Source of the DNA: a virus
IMG/VR virus record: IMGVR_UViG_3300035195_000791
Coordinates: 1-39,460 of that record
Reading direction: 5' to 3' (one strand)
DNA length: 39,460 bases
How positions within the stretch are numbered: position 1 is the first letter of the stretch; each line of letters opens with the position of its first letter. The notes under the pieces are model-generated. The model saw only the letters and a list, made by a program, of their open reading frames with translations. It ran no database searches and was not told where the DNA came from. The position numbers and the translations under genes are program-made. Of this stretch, positions 13,267 through 20,829 are shown piece after piece.

Positions 13267-13546
13267 CAATCAGAATCAAAAACCTATCTATGTCGGAAGT
13301 GGTGTAGAAAAGTTTGACGGGGATCTAATCGAAGTTTCAGTTTGTTTATCCGACTTACCATCAGAGCATCGCTTTGAGTACAACGGTAAGTGGTATGCAA
13401 AGCTTAAGATTAATCGTAAAAGAGAGACAGATGAATATGGTAAAACACATTCAGTGTCTATCAACACGTGGAAGCCAGAGCCGAAACAAAATGAAAAACA
13501 AGTAGCTAACCCTGTAGCAGAAAATGATGGTGATTTACCATTTTAA
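13259..13546 (+). CDS. Single-stranded DNA-binding-like protein with SSB tail (95 aa)
   Basis: The product ends ENDGDLPF, the acidic C-terminal tip typical of SSB that recruits partner proteins. The preceding 65 residues are beta-rich with aromatic residues (FEYNGKWYAKLKI), compatible with a reduced OB fold. I place the start at 13259 (MSNNQNQKPIYVG); an in-frame ATG at 13193 would add an unrelated hydrophobic segment from the overlapping frame. It is shorter than bacterial SSB (about 150-180). Its place after the recombination pair and before the primase supports replication use. Confidence 0.68.
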   Translation: MSNNQNQKPIYVGSGVEKFDGDLIEVSVCLSDLPSEHRFEYNGKWYAKLKINRKRETDEYGKTHSVSINTWKPEPKQNEKQVANPVAENDGDLPF

Positions 13547-13566
13547 TTAAATCAAGTGTTGTAATT

Positions 13567-13603
13567 AAGAGGTAGACCGTATGATTGCTCTTACCTACCT
13601 CTT
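13567..13603 (+). terminator. Hairpin after the SSB-like gene, probable terminator
   Basis: AAGAGGTAG (13567-13575) and CTACCTCTT (13595-13603) form a perfect 9-base-pair stem around a 19-base loop, followed by TCTT. It lies 20 bases after the SSB stop. The T-tail is short, so termination may be partial and the primase block may rely on readthrough or its own promoter. Confidence 0.6.
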
Positions 13604-13607
13604 TCTT

Positions 13608-13715
13608 ATGACGTAAATGACAAACAGAACAACTAATTTAGGGAACAAGGAATATACAATACTATATATATTTTTTATATATAATTATCTATTTATTTCT
13701 GTCATTTCTGTCATT
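13608..13715. repeat. TGTCATT element, copy B, upstream of the primase gene
   Basis: The second copy of the element at 6018-6125: ATGACGTAAATGACAAAC (13608-13625), the identical 16-base TATATATTTTTTATAT (13665-13680) and the identical 17-base CTGTCATTTCTGTCATT (13699-13715). The distance between first and last blocks is 91 bases in both copies. It fills most of the 195-base gap before the primase-helicase gene, a common place for a phage replication origin. No clear TAnnTTTG promoter is seen in this gap. Confidence 0.68.
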
Positions 13716-13741
13716 AAAGAAGTAAAATAAACTATAATTAA

Positions 13742-16141
13742 ATGGAAATAACTATATTTAAAGATATAAAAGAAACTTCACAACCTTTTTACAGAGACGT
13801 AAATATTATTCTTGATAGGATAAGAGACGGTGCTTCTAAAGACATTATTAAAAGAATACGTTCTGAAAAAGATAAAGAAAAAATAAATAATTTAAAACAA
13901 CAGCTACCTGCTGTATGTTTCAGTGGTAAGTTCACAAAACGAAATGATAAATCATTAAGTCAACACAGTGGATTGATTTGTTTAGATTTCGATGGCTATC
14001 CTAACAACAGAGAATTACTTCAAGAAAAAGAAAAACTTGCAAAGAATAAATATGTGTACTCAGTATTTATATCTCCAAGTGGAAACGGATTAAAAGCAGT
14101 TGTTAAAATACCACCAATACCAGAAAACCATAAGAATTATTTTCTTGGGTTAGAAAAACATTTTTCTTCACAATATTTTGACATCTCTTGTAAAAATGTA
14201 TCACGTGTATGCTATGAAAGTTATGATCCTCTAATCTATTTCAATGAAAACGCAAGTGTTTGGGATAAATTAGAAGACAAAGAGTACACAGAAGTTGTAA
14301 AGCACGTAGATATACAGACAATACCTGTCACTGACGAGAATAAAATCGTAGAAATTTTAGTAAAGTGGTGGCAAAAAAAATATCCTATGATGGAAGGAGC
14401 AAGGAACAATAACATTTATGTATTGGCTTCTGCTTTTAATGACTTTGGAGTAAACCAAACCTTGGCTGAGTATATTATGTCAAGCTTTGAAACTTCTTCA
14501 TTTAAAAAAGATGAAATCAAAAGAACTATATCATCTGCTTATAACAATAAACAAAACTTTGGCACAAAGTATTATGAGGACGAAGAAAAAGTCAGCATGA
14601 TTAAAGTTAAATTAAAGCGTGGTGTATCAAAAAAAGAAATTAAGACTCAGCTCGATGCAGTTGACCCTATCATTGTCGAGAATGTTGTAAACAGATTAGA
14701 AGAAGAACAATCTAATCACAAGTTTTGGACAAAGAATGAGAAAGGTGTTATAAAAATAGTACACATTTTATTCAAGCATTTTTTAGAGGAGAATGGTTTT
14801 TATAAGTTTAACCCTGAAGGAAGTAAGAATTATGTATTTGTAAGAGTAACAAATAATTTGATTGACCATACTGCAGAGAAAGAAATTAAAGATTTTATAT
14901 TAGATTATTTGTTAGAGGTTGATGATTATACTGTTTATAATTACTTTGCAGAACATACCAGATACTTTAGAGAAGAGTTTTTAACCTTGTTAAACTCAAT
15001 AGAGGTGTATTTTATAGAAGACAGTAAAGACACATCATACTTATATTATCGTAATGGAGCGGTTAAGATAAAGGAAGACAGTGTAACTATGATTGACTAC
15101 CTCGACTTAGGTGGTTATGTATGGAAAGACCACGTTATAGATAGAGATTTTGCATTTTGTGATAGTGTTCATTGTGACTATCAAAACTTTATAAGTAACA
15201 TATGCGGTGGCGATGAAGAAAGAACATTGTCTATGAAAAGCACCATAGGATATATGCTCCATGGCTGGAAAAACTTAGCCTATTGTCCTGCTATAATACT
15301 CAATGATGAAGTTATATCTGACAATCCTGAAGGTGGTAGTGGAAAAGGATTATGGATTAATGGACTAAGCCAAATGAAAAAGGTTGTAGTTATAGATGGT
15401 AAGTCTTTTAATTTTGAGAAAAGCTTTGCATACCAACTTGTTTCAGCAGATACACAAGTCTTAACTTTTGATGATGTACGTAAACACTTTGACTTTGAAA
15501 GATTATTCTCTGTTGTAACAGAAGGATTAACTCTTGAAAAGAAAAATAAAGATGCTATTAAAATACCTTTCAGCAAGTCCCCTAAAATTGCCATAACTAC
15601 TAACTATGCCATCAAAGGCAAGGGGACTTCGTTTGAAAGACGAAAGTGGGAATTAGAATTAGCACATCATTATAACAAAGATTACACACCTTTAGAAGAG
15701 TTTGGTAAGATGATGTTTGGAGACTGGAATGATGAAGAGTGGTGTCAGTTTGATAACTACATGATTCAATGTCTTCAGCTATATTTAGAAAAAGGATTAA
15801 TAAAAAGTACATTTGTTAACCTTAAAATACGTAAGTTATCAGCTGAAACATGCCATGAGTTTATTGAGTGGTGTGGAGTTTTAGGAGACGCTATGCATGA
15901 TAAATTAAGGGTTGGCGGTAAAAGAAACAAGTCAGATTTGTATTTAGATTTTGTAGAGGACTATCCAGATTTTGCACCTAAATCAAAAATGACAGTGAGC
16001 CGTACTCGTTTTAATAAATGGTTGATAGCATTTAGTCAGTTTAAGTATGATTGTTCACCAGAAGAAGGCAGAGAGGCTAATATGAGATGGATAAGGTTTA
16101 GAAACAAACATGAATTAGAAACACAAGGAGATTTATTTTAA
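13742..16141 (+). CDS. Primase-helicase: VirE_N/BT4734-type primase domain plus SF3 helicase
   Basis: A 799-residue replication protein. The N-terminal 180 residues are of the BT4734/VirE_N type common in Bacteroidota mobile DNA, with archaeo-eukaryotic-primase features: CLDFDG (about 80-85, DxD metal site) and SPSGNGLKAVVKI (about 111-123). A middle region (about 200-280) resembles the primase C-terminal linker. The C-terminal half is a D5/P4-like superfamily 3 helicase with Walker A GGSGKG (531-536), Walker B QVLTFDD (about 573-579), motif C ending PKIAITTNY and an Arg-rich SFERRKWELE. It should prime and unwind phage DNA. It lies just downstream of the candidate origin copy B and touches the SF2 helicase gene. 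Confidence 0.9.
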   Translation: MEITIFKDIKETSQPFYRDVNIILDRIRDGASKDIIKRIRSEKDKEKINNLKQQLPAVCFSGKFTKRNDKSLSQHSGLICLDFDGYPNNRELLQEKEKLAKNKYVYSVFISPSGNGLKAVVKIPPIPENHKNYFLGLEKHFSSQYFDISCKNVSRVCYESYDPLIYFNENASVWDKLEDKEYTEVVKHVDIQTIPVTDENKIVEILVKWWQKKYPMMEGARNNNIYVLASAFNDFGVNQTLAEYIMSSFETSSFKKDEIKRTISSAYNNKQNFGTKYYEDEEKVSMIKVKLKRGVSKKEIKTQLDAVDPIIVENVVNRLEEEQSNHKFWTKNEKGVIKIVHILFKHFLEENGFYKFNPEGSKNYVFVRVTNNLIDHTAEKEIKDFILDYLLEVDDYTVYNYFAEHTRYFREEFLTLLNSIEVYFIEDSKDTSYLYYRNGAVKIKEDSVTMIDYLDLGGYVWKDHVIDRDFAFCDSVHCDYQNFISNICGGDEERTLSMKSTIGYMLHGWKNLAYCPAIILNDEVISDNPEGGSGKGLWINGLSQMKKVVVIDGKSFNFEKSFAYQLVSADTQVLTFDDVRKHFDFERLFSVVTEGLTLEKKNKDAIKIPFSKSPKIAITTNYAIKGKGTSFERRKWELELAHHYNKDYTPLEEFGKMMFGDWNDEEWCQFDNYMIQCLQLYLEKGLIKSTFVNLKIRKLSAETCHEFIEWCGVLGDAMHDKLRVGGKRNKSDLYLDFVEDYPDFAPKSKMTVSRTRFNKWLIAFSQFKYDCSPEEGREANMRWIRFRNKHELETQGDLF

Positions 16142-17376
16142 TGTTTAAATTTAGAGATTATCAGAAAAGAATTGTTAGACAGGGTTCTAAAATATTAAAG
16201 AACCATAACTTGTTATACTTAACTATGGAAGTTAGAACAGGTAAAACTTTCACAAGTTTAGGCATCTGCAATAAAATTAAAGCTAATAATGTTTTATTCA
16301 TCACAAAGAAAAAAGCAATTAGCAGTATTGAAGATGACTTTAATACTTTAAAACCTAACTACAAAATTACCGTAATTAATTATGAGAGCTTACATAAAAT
16401 ATCTACAGATCAACATTTTGATGTTTTAATATTAGATGAAGCACACTCTATTGGAGCATACCCTAAAAAGAACAAACGTTGTTTACAAATACAAAGTTTG
16501 ATTTTGATTCATGACCCTAAAGTTATATTGCTTTCAGGTACTCCTACTCCAGAGTCTTTTTCTCAAATGTATCATCAGGTTTGTTCTATTCCTGGAAACC
16601 CTTTCTCAGATTATAAAAACTTTTATCAGTTTTGTAAACATCATGTAGATGTTAAACAACGTAGAATAAATGGTTTGTTTATGAATGATTACTCAAGAGG
16701 TAGAGAATCTATTTTAAAAGAAATGAAACCATATACAATATCGTTTACTCAGAAAGAAGCAGGGTTTGTAGTTGATACTAATGAGGAAGTTTTGTGGGTT
16801 GATTTAGAAGATTCAACAAAAGAAATGATTAAAACTTTGAATAAAGATAGAATACTCAAGGGGTCTGAAGAAGTTGTATTAGCCGATACTCCTGTAAAGC
16901 TTATGACAAAAACACATCAATTGTGTTCTGGGACAGTTAAGTTTGAATCAGGAAAGTCTCAAGTTGTAGATTACAGTAAAGCTAATTTTATTCATAAAAA
17001 ATTTGGTAATAAAAAAATAGGTATATTTTATAAATTCAAAGAAGAGTTGAATGCACTAAAAGAGGTGTATAAAGATGACCTATGCATTGATCTTGAGACC
17101 TTTAACTTAACTAATAAAACCATAGCTTTGCAAATTGTTAGTGGGCGAGAAGGTATATCATTACGTCAAGCTGAAGCTTTAATATACTACAACATAGACT
17201 TCAGTGCAACCAGCTATTGGCAAAGCAGAGACCGTATGACTACTAAGGAAAGACTTTATAATAAAATCTATTGGATCTTCTCAAAAGGAGGTATCGAATC
17301 AGATATATACAAGGCTGTTATAAAGAAAAAAGACTACACCTTAAATCATTTTAAAAGAGATTTATTAGATTTGTAA
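16141..17376 (+). CDS. Superfamily 2 helicase (SNF2/DEAH-like)
   Basis: A 411-residue two-lobe helicase. Motifs in order: Q-like FRDYQKR (4-10), motif I MEVRTGKT (29-36), motif II DEAH (99-102), motif III LSGTPTP (131-137), motif V-like GREGISL, and motif VI YWQSRDRM near residue 360. The compact size and VRTGKT loop are typical of phage SNF2-like helicases. It probably remodels replication or recombination intermediates. Its ATG overlaps the primase stop, so the two are made together, and a VRR-NUC nuclease follows as in many phage replication modules. Confidence 0.9.
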   Translation: MFKFRDYQKRIVRQGSKILKNHNLLYLTMEVRTGKTFTSLGICNKIKANNVLFITKKKAISSIEDDFNTLKPNYKITVINYESLHKISTDQHFDVLILDEAHSIGAYPKKNKRCLQIQSLILIHDPKVILLSGTPTPESFSQMYHQVCSIPGNPFSDYKNFYQFCKHHVDVKQRRINGLFMNDYSRGRESILKEMKPYTISFTQKEAGFVVDTNEEVLWVDLEDSTKEMIKTLNKDRILKGSEEVVLADTPVKLMTKTHQLCSGTVKFESGKSQVVDYSKANFIHKKFGNKKIGIFYKFKEELNALKEVYKDDLCIDLETFNLTNKTIALQIVSGREGISLRQAEALIYYNIDFSATSYWQSRDRMTTKERLYNKIYWIFSKGGIESDIYKAVIKKKDYTLNHFKRDLLDL

Positions 17377-17377
17377 C

Positions 17378-17584
17378 ATGAGGTTAATTAAATTTTTATT
17401 AATTTGGATTAGTCAAAATTTAGCAATACCTTTTTGGGTAGTAGGACATATTCATTTATCTATTCATAATTTTCATGACTTAATTGAACTACTTTCTTCA
17501 ATAGGTATGAACTTAATAGTAGCAATTGGATTTGTATTAGATTACAGAAATGACAGAGCAACAAATACAAGTAAAAAAGATTAA
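17378..17584 (+). CDS. Small two-helix membrane protein (68 aa)
   Basis: Two hydrophobic stretches (FLLIWISQNLAIPFWVVG and IGMNLIVAIGFVL) suggest two membrane helices; the C-terminus is charged. It lies 1 base after the SF2 helicase and overlaps the VRR-NUC gene by 35 bases. A membrane protein inside a replication operon is odd; it might tether replication to the membrane, but this is speculation. Confidence 0.58.
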   Translation: MRLIKFLLIWISQNLAIPFWVVGHIHLSIHNFHDLIELLSSIGMNLIVAIGFVLDYRNDRATNTSKKD

Positions 17585-17798
17585 AGAGTTAGAGTCTTTA
17601 GGTTATTATGTAATTAAATTAACACTTACTAATAAAAATGGTATACCTGATTTAATAGCTATACCTAAAAATTGTAATGTAGAATTTATAGAAGTAAAGA
17701 AACCAAATGGTAAACTATCAAAGCTACAAGAATATAGAATAGATGAACTAAAAAAACATGGAGTCAAGGTTGAAGTTTTTAAGGGATATGAATTATGA
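17550..17798 (+). CDS. VRR-NUC endonuclease
   Basis: A minimal 82-residue VRR-NUC domain of the PD-(D/E)XK fold, as in other single-domain phage members. The active-site pattern is NGIPDLIAI (Asp of the first motif) then VEFIEVKKPNG (E-x-K), with a conserved KLSKLQ helix after it. Single-domain members act on branched DNA such as Holliday junctions or flaps. Its place beside an SF2 helicase is a recurrent pairing in phage genomes. The start overlaps the membrane-protein gene by 35 bases. Confidence 0.9.
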   Translation: MTEQQIQVKKIKELESLGYYVIKLTLTNKNGIPDLIAIPKNCNVEFIEVKKPNGKLSKLQEYRIDELKKHGVKVEVFKGYEL

Positions 17799-18072
17799 TA
17801 TTGAAGACGGTTATACGTCAGCCTTGGAAAGTATGCCAGCAGGTAAGGCATATAGAATAGCTGTGTTTATAGAAAACAATATGCCCGATGTTAAAGTAAA
17901 CGATTACCATACTTACATTTTTACAGGAGTAATTAGTTATTTTGGAGAAGAAGTTCCGTTTATTTTTGAAATTATGCATGCTTCGGGAGATGTCCCTACT
18001 TTAACTGATCTGTCTATTATTGAGATGGATGAATTTTTAGACTTAATTAACTTAAATTTATTTGTAAAATGA
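17788..18072 (+). CDS. Unknown acidic protein (94 aa)
   Basis: I use the ATG at 17788 (MNYDIEDGYTSALE), overlapping the VRR-NUC stop by 11 bases. An earlier in-frame ATG at 17758 would add ten residues that lie over the nuclease gene. The product is acidic with an alpha/beta look and no recognised motif. Its stop is within the ATGA of the next gene. Confidence 0.66.
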   Translation: MNYDIEDGYTSALESMPAGKAYRIAVFIENNMPDVKVNDYHTYIFTGVISYFGEEVPFIFEIMHASGDVPTLTDLSIIEMDEFLDLINLNLFVK

Positions 18073-18413
18073 GACAAGCATCTAAAAGAGAAAACATAAT
18101 AATGGTATATACAAAAGATATGAGTGTATCATACAGTGATATAGCATTGTTAACAGATAGTAATGTTAATTATGTTAACCAATGTATACATAATTACCAC
18201 ATTGATTTAGTGTCTTATTACGACATGTGTTTAGCTCCGAGTTTAGTAGATTCTGATATTTACTTTTTATTTTCTGACAATGGAGCTGAAAAAAGATTAA
18301 AATTTAAAAACAATATTGTAACTCCTGAAAACGAGTTAACAGCGTTAGAGGAGTTGTATGTAAAATTAAATTTAAGCAATAGAATAGCTCATTATGAGTC
18401 TGGTGTATTTTAA
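18069..18413 (+). CDS. Unknown protein with possible helix-turn-helix (114 aa)
   Basis: Residues 18-45 (VSYSDIALLTDSNVNYVNQC) resemble a short helix-turn-helix, so DNA binding is possible. The C-terminal half is acidic. It is coupled to the upstream gene by ATGA and is the last gene before an intergenic promoter-like site. No family is recognised. Confidence 0.62.
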   Translation: MRQASKRENIIMVYTKDMSVSYSDIALLTDSNVNYVNQCIHNYHIDLVSYYDMCLAPSLVDSDIYFLFSDNGAEKRLKFKNNIVTPENELTALEELYVKLNLSNRIAHYESGVF

Positions 18414-18421
18414 AAAAAATT

Positions 18422-18455
18422 TTGATGTTTAAATTATTTTTAGTACATTGTACAA
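18422..18455 (+). promoter_or_regulatory. Promoter-like site with GTAC palindromes
   Basis: TTG (18422-18424) is followed after 19 bases by TACATTGT (18444-18451), which departs from TAnnTTTG at the last two positions. The site carries TTGTACAA (18448-18455) within GTACATTGTAC (18443-18453), like the palindrome on the 11.06 kb promoter. It is probably a weak or regulated promoter for the genes from 18468 onward. Confidence 0.42.
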
Positions 18456-18467
18456 AATCTAACTATA

Positions 18468-18716
18468 ATGAAAGCCTACGAGGAATGTAAATACAATACA
18501 TTAGATGTAGAGAAAATAATAAGTTTTTCTTCTTGGTCAGATACACGAAAAATTGATACGTTATTTCATATTGATTGTGTAATGTATTGTAATCTTGGAA
18601 AAGAGTCAAGTACTTCAGAAAGACGTAAAGCAAAATCAAATTCACGAACTATATATAAAGCAATAAAAACACTTGATTATAAATTAGGAGAGTTGTTATT
18701 AAAAAATATGGATTAG
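18468..18716 (+). CDS. Unknown small protein (82 aa)
   Basis: It begins MKAYEECKYNTLDVEKIISF and contains SSTSERRKAKSNSRTIYKAIK, a basic helical segment. The amphipathic helices and the basic stretch could bind nucleic acid, but no family is recognised. It is the first gene after the GTAC palindrome site. Confidence 0.68.
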   Translation: MKAYEECKYNTLDVEKIISFSSWSDTRKIDTLFHIDCVMYCNLGKESSTSERRKAKSNSRTIYKAIKTLDYKLGELLLKNMD

Positions 18717-18717
18717 T

Positions 18718-18909
18718 ATGTCAGGAATATCTCGTAATGATGTAGAGGTCATTAGTCATATAAATTATGTTACTAATAACCTTCACGACCTTACAGATGA
18801 TTTATACGAAGACTTAATGGAGCGTGATAATCAATCGGCCAAAAAGAAAGCAAAATACATTGTTAATCTTATGGAAGAATTAATTCAATCTTTAAGCGAT
18901 GACATTTAG
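18718..18909 (+). CDS. Unknown small helical acidic protein (63 aa)
   Basis: All-helical, acidic (NNLHDLTDDLYEDLMERDN) with one basic patch (AKKKAKY). It overlaps the following phosphatase gene by 11 bases. Function is unknown. Confidence 0.63.
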   Translation: MSGISRNDVEVISHINYVTNNLHDLTDDLYEDLMERDNQSAKKKAKYIVNLMEELIQSLSDDI

Positions 18910-19627
18910 TGACAGCAATGAAATACGACCAAGGTTAAAAGGAAATAAACGACAGGCTTTTGAAAACCTTAACAAAAAAGAAAGAAGAATATTAATTATA
19001 GGTGACCTACACGCACCATTTGTTTTACCAGAATATTTAGAACATTGTAAACAAACTTACGCAAACTATAATTGTAATCAAGTTATATTTATAGGAGATA
19101 TTTTGGACAACCATGCGTTTTCTTATCATGAGCCAGATCCAGACGGACTTTCTCCAGGCTCTGAATTAAAAATGGCTAAAAAGTTTATTAAAGATTGGTA
19201 TGGTGCATTTCCAAAAGCAGACGTTTTGATCGGAAATCACGATCGTATGGCCTCTCGTAAAGCAATGACTGGTGGAGTACCTTCTGCATGGATAAAGTCC
19301 TATAACGATGTCTTAGGCACTCCTAAATGGAACTGGGTAGAGACTATAGTGTATGATAATGTGTTGTATGAACATGGCGAAGGCGGTCAAGCTAAAACTA
19401 AAGCCAAGAACAATATGATGTCCAGTGTTTGTGGACACACACATACAGAAGCCTACACTATGTGGTTCGTTGGAAAGAAATTTAGAGTGTTTGGAATGCA
19501 AGTAGGTTGTGGGGTTGACTCCAAAAGTTATGCGGCTGCATATGCAAGAAACTTTAAAAAACAAGCCATAGGTTGTGGGGTAGTTATAGGAGGTCACACT
19601 GCAATAAATTCACTTATGAACCTATGA
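18899..19627 (+). CDS. Calcineurin-like metallophosphoesterase
   Basis: A 242-residue metallophosphatase with the full set of two-metal motifs: GDLH (35-38), GDILDNH (66-72), GNHD (112-115), YEHG (157-160) and GHTH (179-182). The substrate cannot be read from sequence. Phage members may act on protein phosphates, nucleotides or RNA ends. It starts inside the previous gene and ends in an ATGA overlap with a small membrane protein. Confidence 0.9.
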   Translation: MTFSDSNEIRPRLKGNKRQAFENLNKKERRILIIGDLHAPFVLPEYLEHCKQTYANYNCNQVIFIGDILDNHAFSYHEPDPDGLSPGSELKMAKKFIKDWYGAFPKADVLIGNHDRMASRKAMTGGVPSAWIKSYNDVLGTPKWNWVETIVYDNVLYEHGEGGQAKTKAKNNMMSSVCGHTHTEAYTMWFVGKKFRVFGMQVGCGVDSKSYAAAYARNFKKQAIGCGVVIGGHTAINSLMNL

Positions 19628-19755
19628 AAAAATTTAGACAATATAGAAGTAGACAAGGAAGAACAGATAAAAGTTACAGCGAATCATCTGCTGTTCTATT
19701 AATCTCTTACCTTGCAATGCTTTTAATATTGGTAGCAGTAGGATTAAACTCATGA
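19624..19755 (+). CDS. Small tail-anchored membrane protein (43 aa)
   Basis: I use the ATG at 19624 (MKKFRQYRSRQGR), which overlaps the phosphatase stop as ATGA, rather than an ATG at 19573 inside that gene. A basic N-terminus is followed by one hydrophobic stretch (AVLLISYLAMLLILVAVGL). It would be a single-pass membrane peptide with an inside N-terminus. Function is unknown. Confidence 0.6.
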   Translation: MKKFRQYRSRQGRTDKSYSESSAVLLISYLAMLLILVAVGLNS

Positions 19756-19877
19756 AACCAAACATAACAACACAGGAAAGAAAAGATATTTTACAAAAAA
19801 TATTGTTACTCAAAAATATGAGTTCACCTACACCAAAGGTAATAAAACAGATACAACAACTTCAACAACAATTATGA
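19752..19877 (+). CDS. Unknown very small protein (41 aa)
   Basis: A 41-residue helical peptide ending in a Gln-rich run (KQIQQLQQQL). It is supported by ATGA overlaps with both neighbours. There is no known function. Confidence 0.58.
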   Translation: MKPNITTQERKDILQKILLLKNMSSPTPKVIKQIQQLQQQL

Positions 19878-20209
19878 ATAAAAAGATAGCCCTTGAATTA
19901 AAAGCTCAAGCAGAGGTCGTAGCTAAAAGATTTTCTCGAAAAGATAGAGAACAAAACTTTAATAATGAAGACTTTAAAGTAGACGAGATAATACCAATGT
20001 CTGACCATACAGCTTGTGTATATTATAGAAAGACTACTGATAAAATAGGAGCTGCATTTTTTTACTACATACCAAACGGTATGTCAAAAGGTTGGAAATA
20101 TTTTTTTCCTACAGATTCACACCTCAACGGTCTTGCTTCGTTTCACTATTATAAGTTAGAGGCCGAGAGGAAAAACTATAGTAAGAATTTAACTTCTTCT
20201 GATCTCTAA
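19874..20209 (+). CDS. Unknown protein, last rightward gene (111 aa)
   Basis: A mixed alpha/beta protein with an aromatic-rich second half (AFFYYIPNGMSKGWKYFFP). The last 86 bases overlap the 3' end of the leftward gene 20124-20450, so early and late transcripts collide here without a visible two-way terminator. No family is recognised. Confidence 0.7.
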   Translation: MNKKIALELKAQAEVVAKRFSRKDREQNFNNEDFKVDEIIPMSDHTACVYYRKTTDKIGAAFFYYIPNGMSKGWKYFFPTDSHLNGLASFHYYKLEAERKNYSKNLTSSDL

Positions 20210-20450
20210 GCTCAGCAGCAATATTATATTCTTCTATACCAACAAAGTATTCCATTAATAAATCATAGACATCATCTTGCATAACCGCTACTGGTTTTGT
20301 AGGATTAAAAACCACCTCTACTGTATAGTCTCTTTCAAGAAGCTCTTCAAAAGATATTTTACCAGTTAATAACTCATAACTTTGAACCATACTTGAGTGC
20401 TGGTTGTAATTGTTATCCATAAAATCCCATTCTCTGTCTGAATTAATCAT
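20124..20450 (-). CDS. Unknown protein with UvrB/C-like motif (108 aa)
   Basis: The last gene of the late run. Residues around 72-86 (EEYNIAAELRDQKKL) resemble the UVR motif seen in UvrB, UvrC and Clp adaptors, a short helical protein-binding hairpin. The rest is acidic and not recognised. It overlaps the upstream lipoprotein-like gene by 8 bases, and its 3' end lies over the end of the convergent early gene by 86 bases. Confidence 0.66.
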   Translation of the reverse strand: MINSDREWDFMDNNYNQHSSMVQSYELLTGKISFEELLERDYTVEVVFNPTKPVAVMQDDVYDLLMEYFVGIEEYNIAAELRDQKKLNSYYSFSSRPLTYNSETKQDR

Positions 20451-20826
20451 CTTTTATTTTTGGAGGTTTTATTATTGTAGGTTTTTGACCATTTGGCGTT
20501 ACTATAGTTGGTCTGGGTTTTGGACGAACTAAAGGTCTAATGATGACTTGAGGGCTATAAGGTATATTATTATAATAAGGAATAGTATTATTATATTGAT
20601 AAGTGTTATAAATTTTTGGTCTTAATGAATTAACATCTATAAGAACAGTGTCACCAGAATGTGTAATACCTATTACTTTTCTAAAATGAAAAGGTTCATG
20701 AGTTACCGAACAACTACTAACAATTATTAAAAACAGTATCATAAATAAAAAAGTTATTACTGCATTAAAAGGGTGTGCCATTATATTTAATACTATATTT
20801 CTTGTGTAATTATACATATCTCTCAT
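20443..20826 (-). CDS. Proline-rich lipoprotein or membrane-anchored protein (127 aa)
   Basis: A hydrophobic segment (VITFLFMILFLIIVSSC, about 23-39) ends in a lipobox-like IVSSC, followed by a Tyr/Asn/Pro-rich region and a Pro-rich tail (RPKPRPTIVTPNGQKPT). The N-region before the hydrophobic part is long; a start at Met16 would give a more typical signal. A small Pro-rich lipoprotein in the late block could be an outer-membrane spanin for lysis, but no partner inner spanin is identified. Confidence 0.6.
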   Translation of the reverse strand: MRDMYNYTRNIVLNIMAHPFNAVITFLFMILFLIIVSSCSVTHEPFHFRKVIGITHSGDTVLIDVNSLRPKIYNTYQYNNTIPYYNNIPYSPQVIIRPLVRPKPRPTIVTPNGQKPTIIKPPKIKDD

Positions 20827-20829
20827 ATT

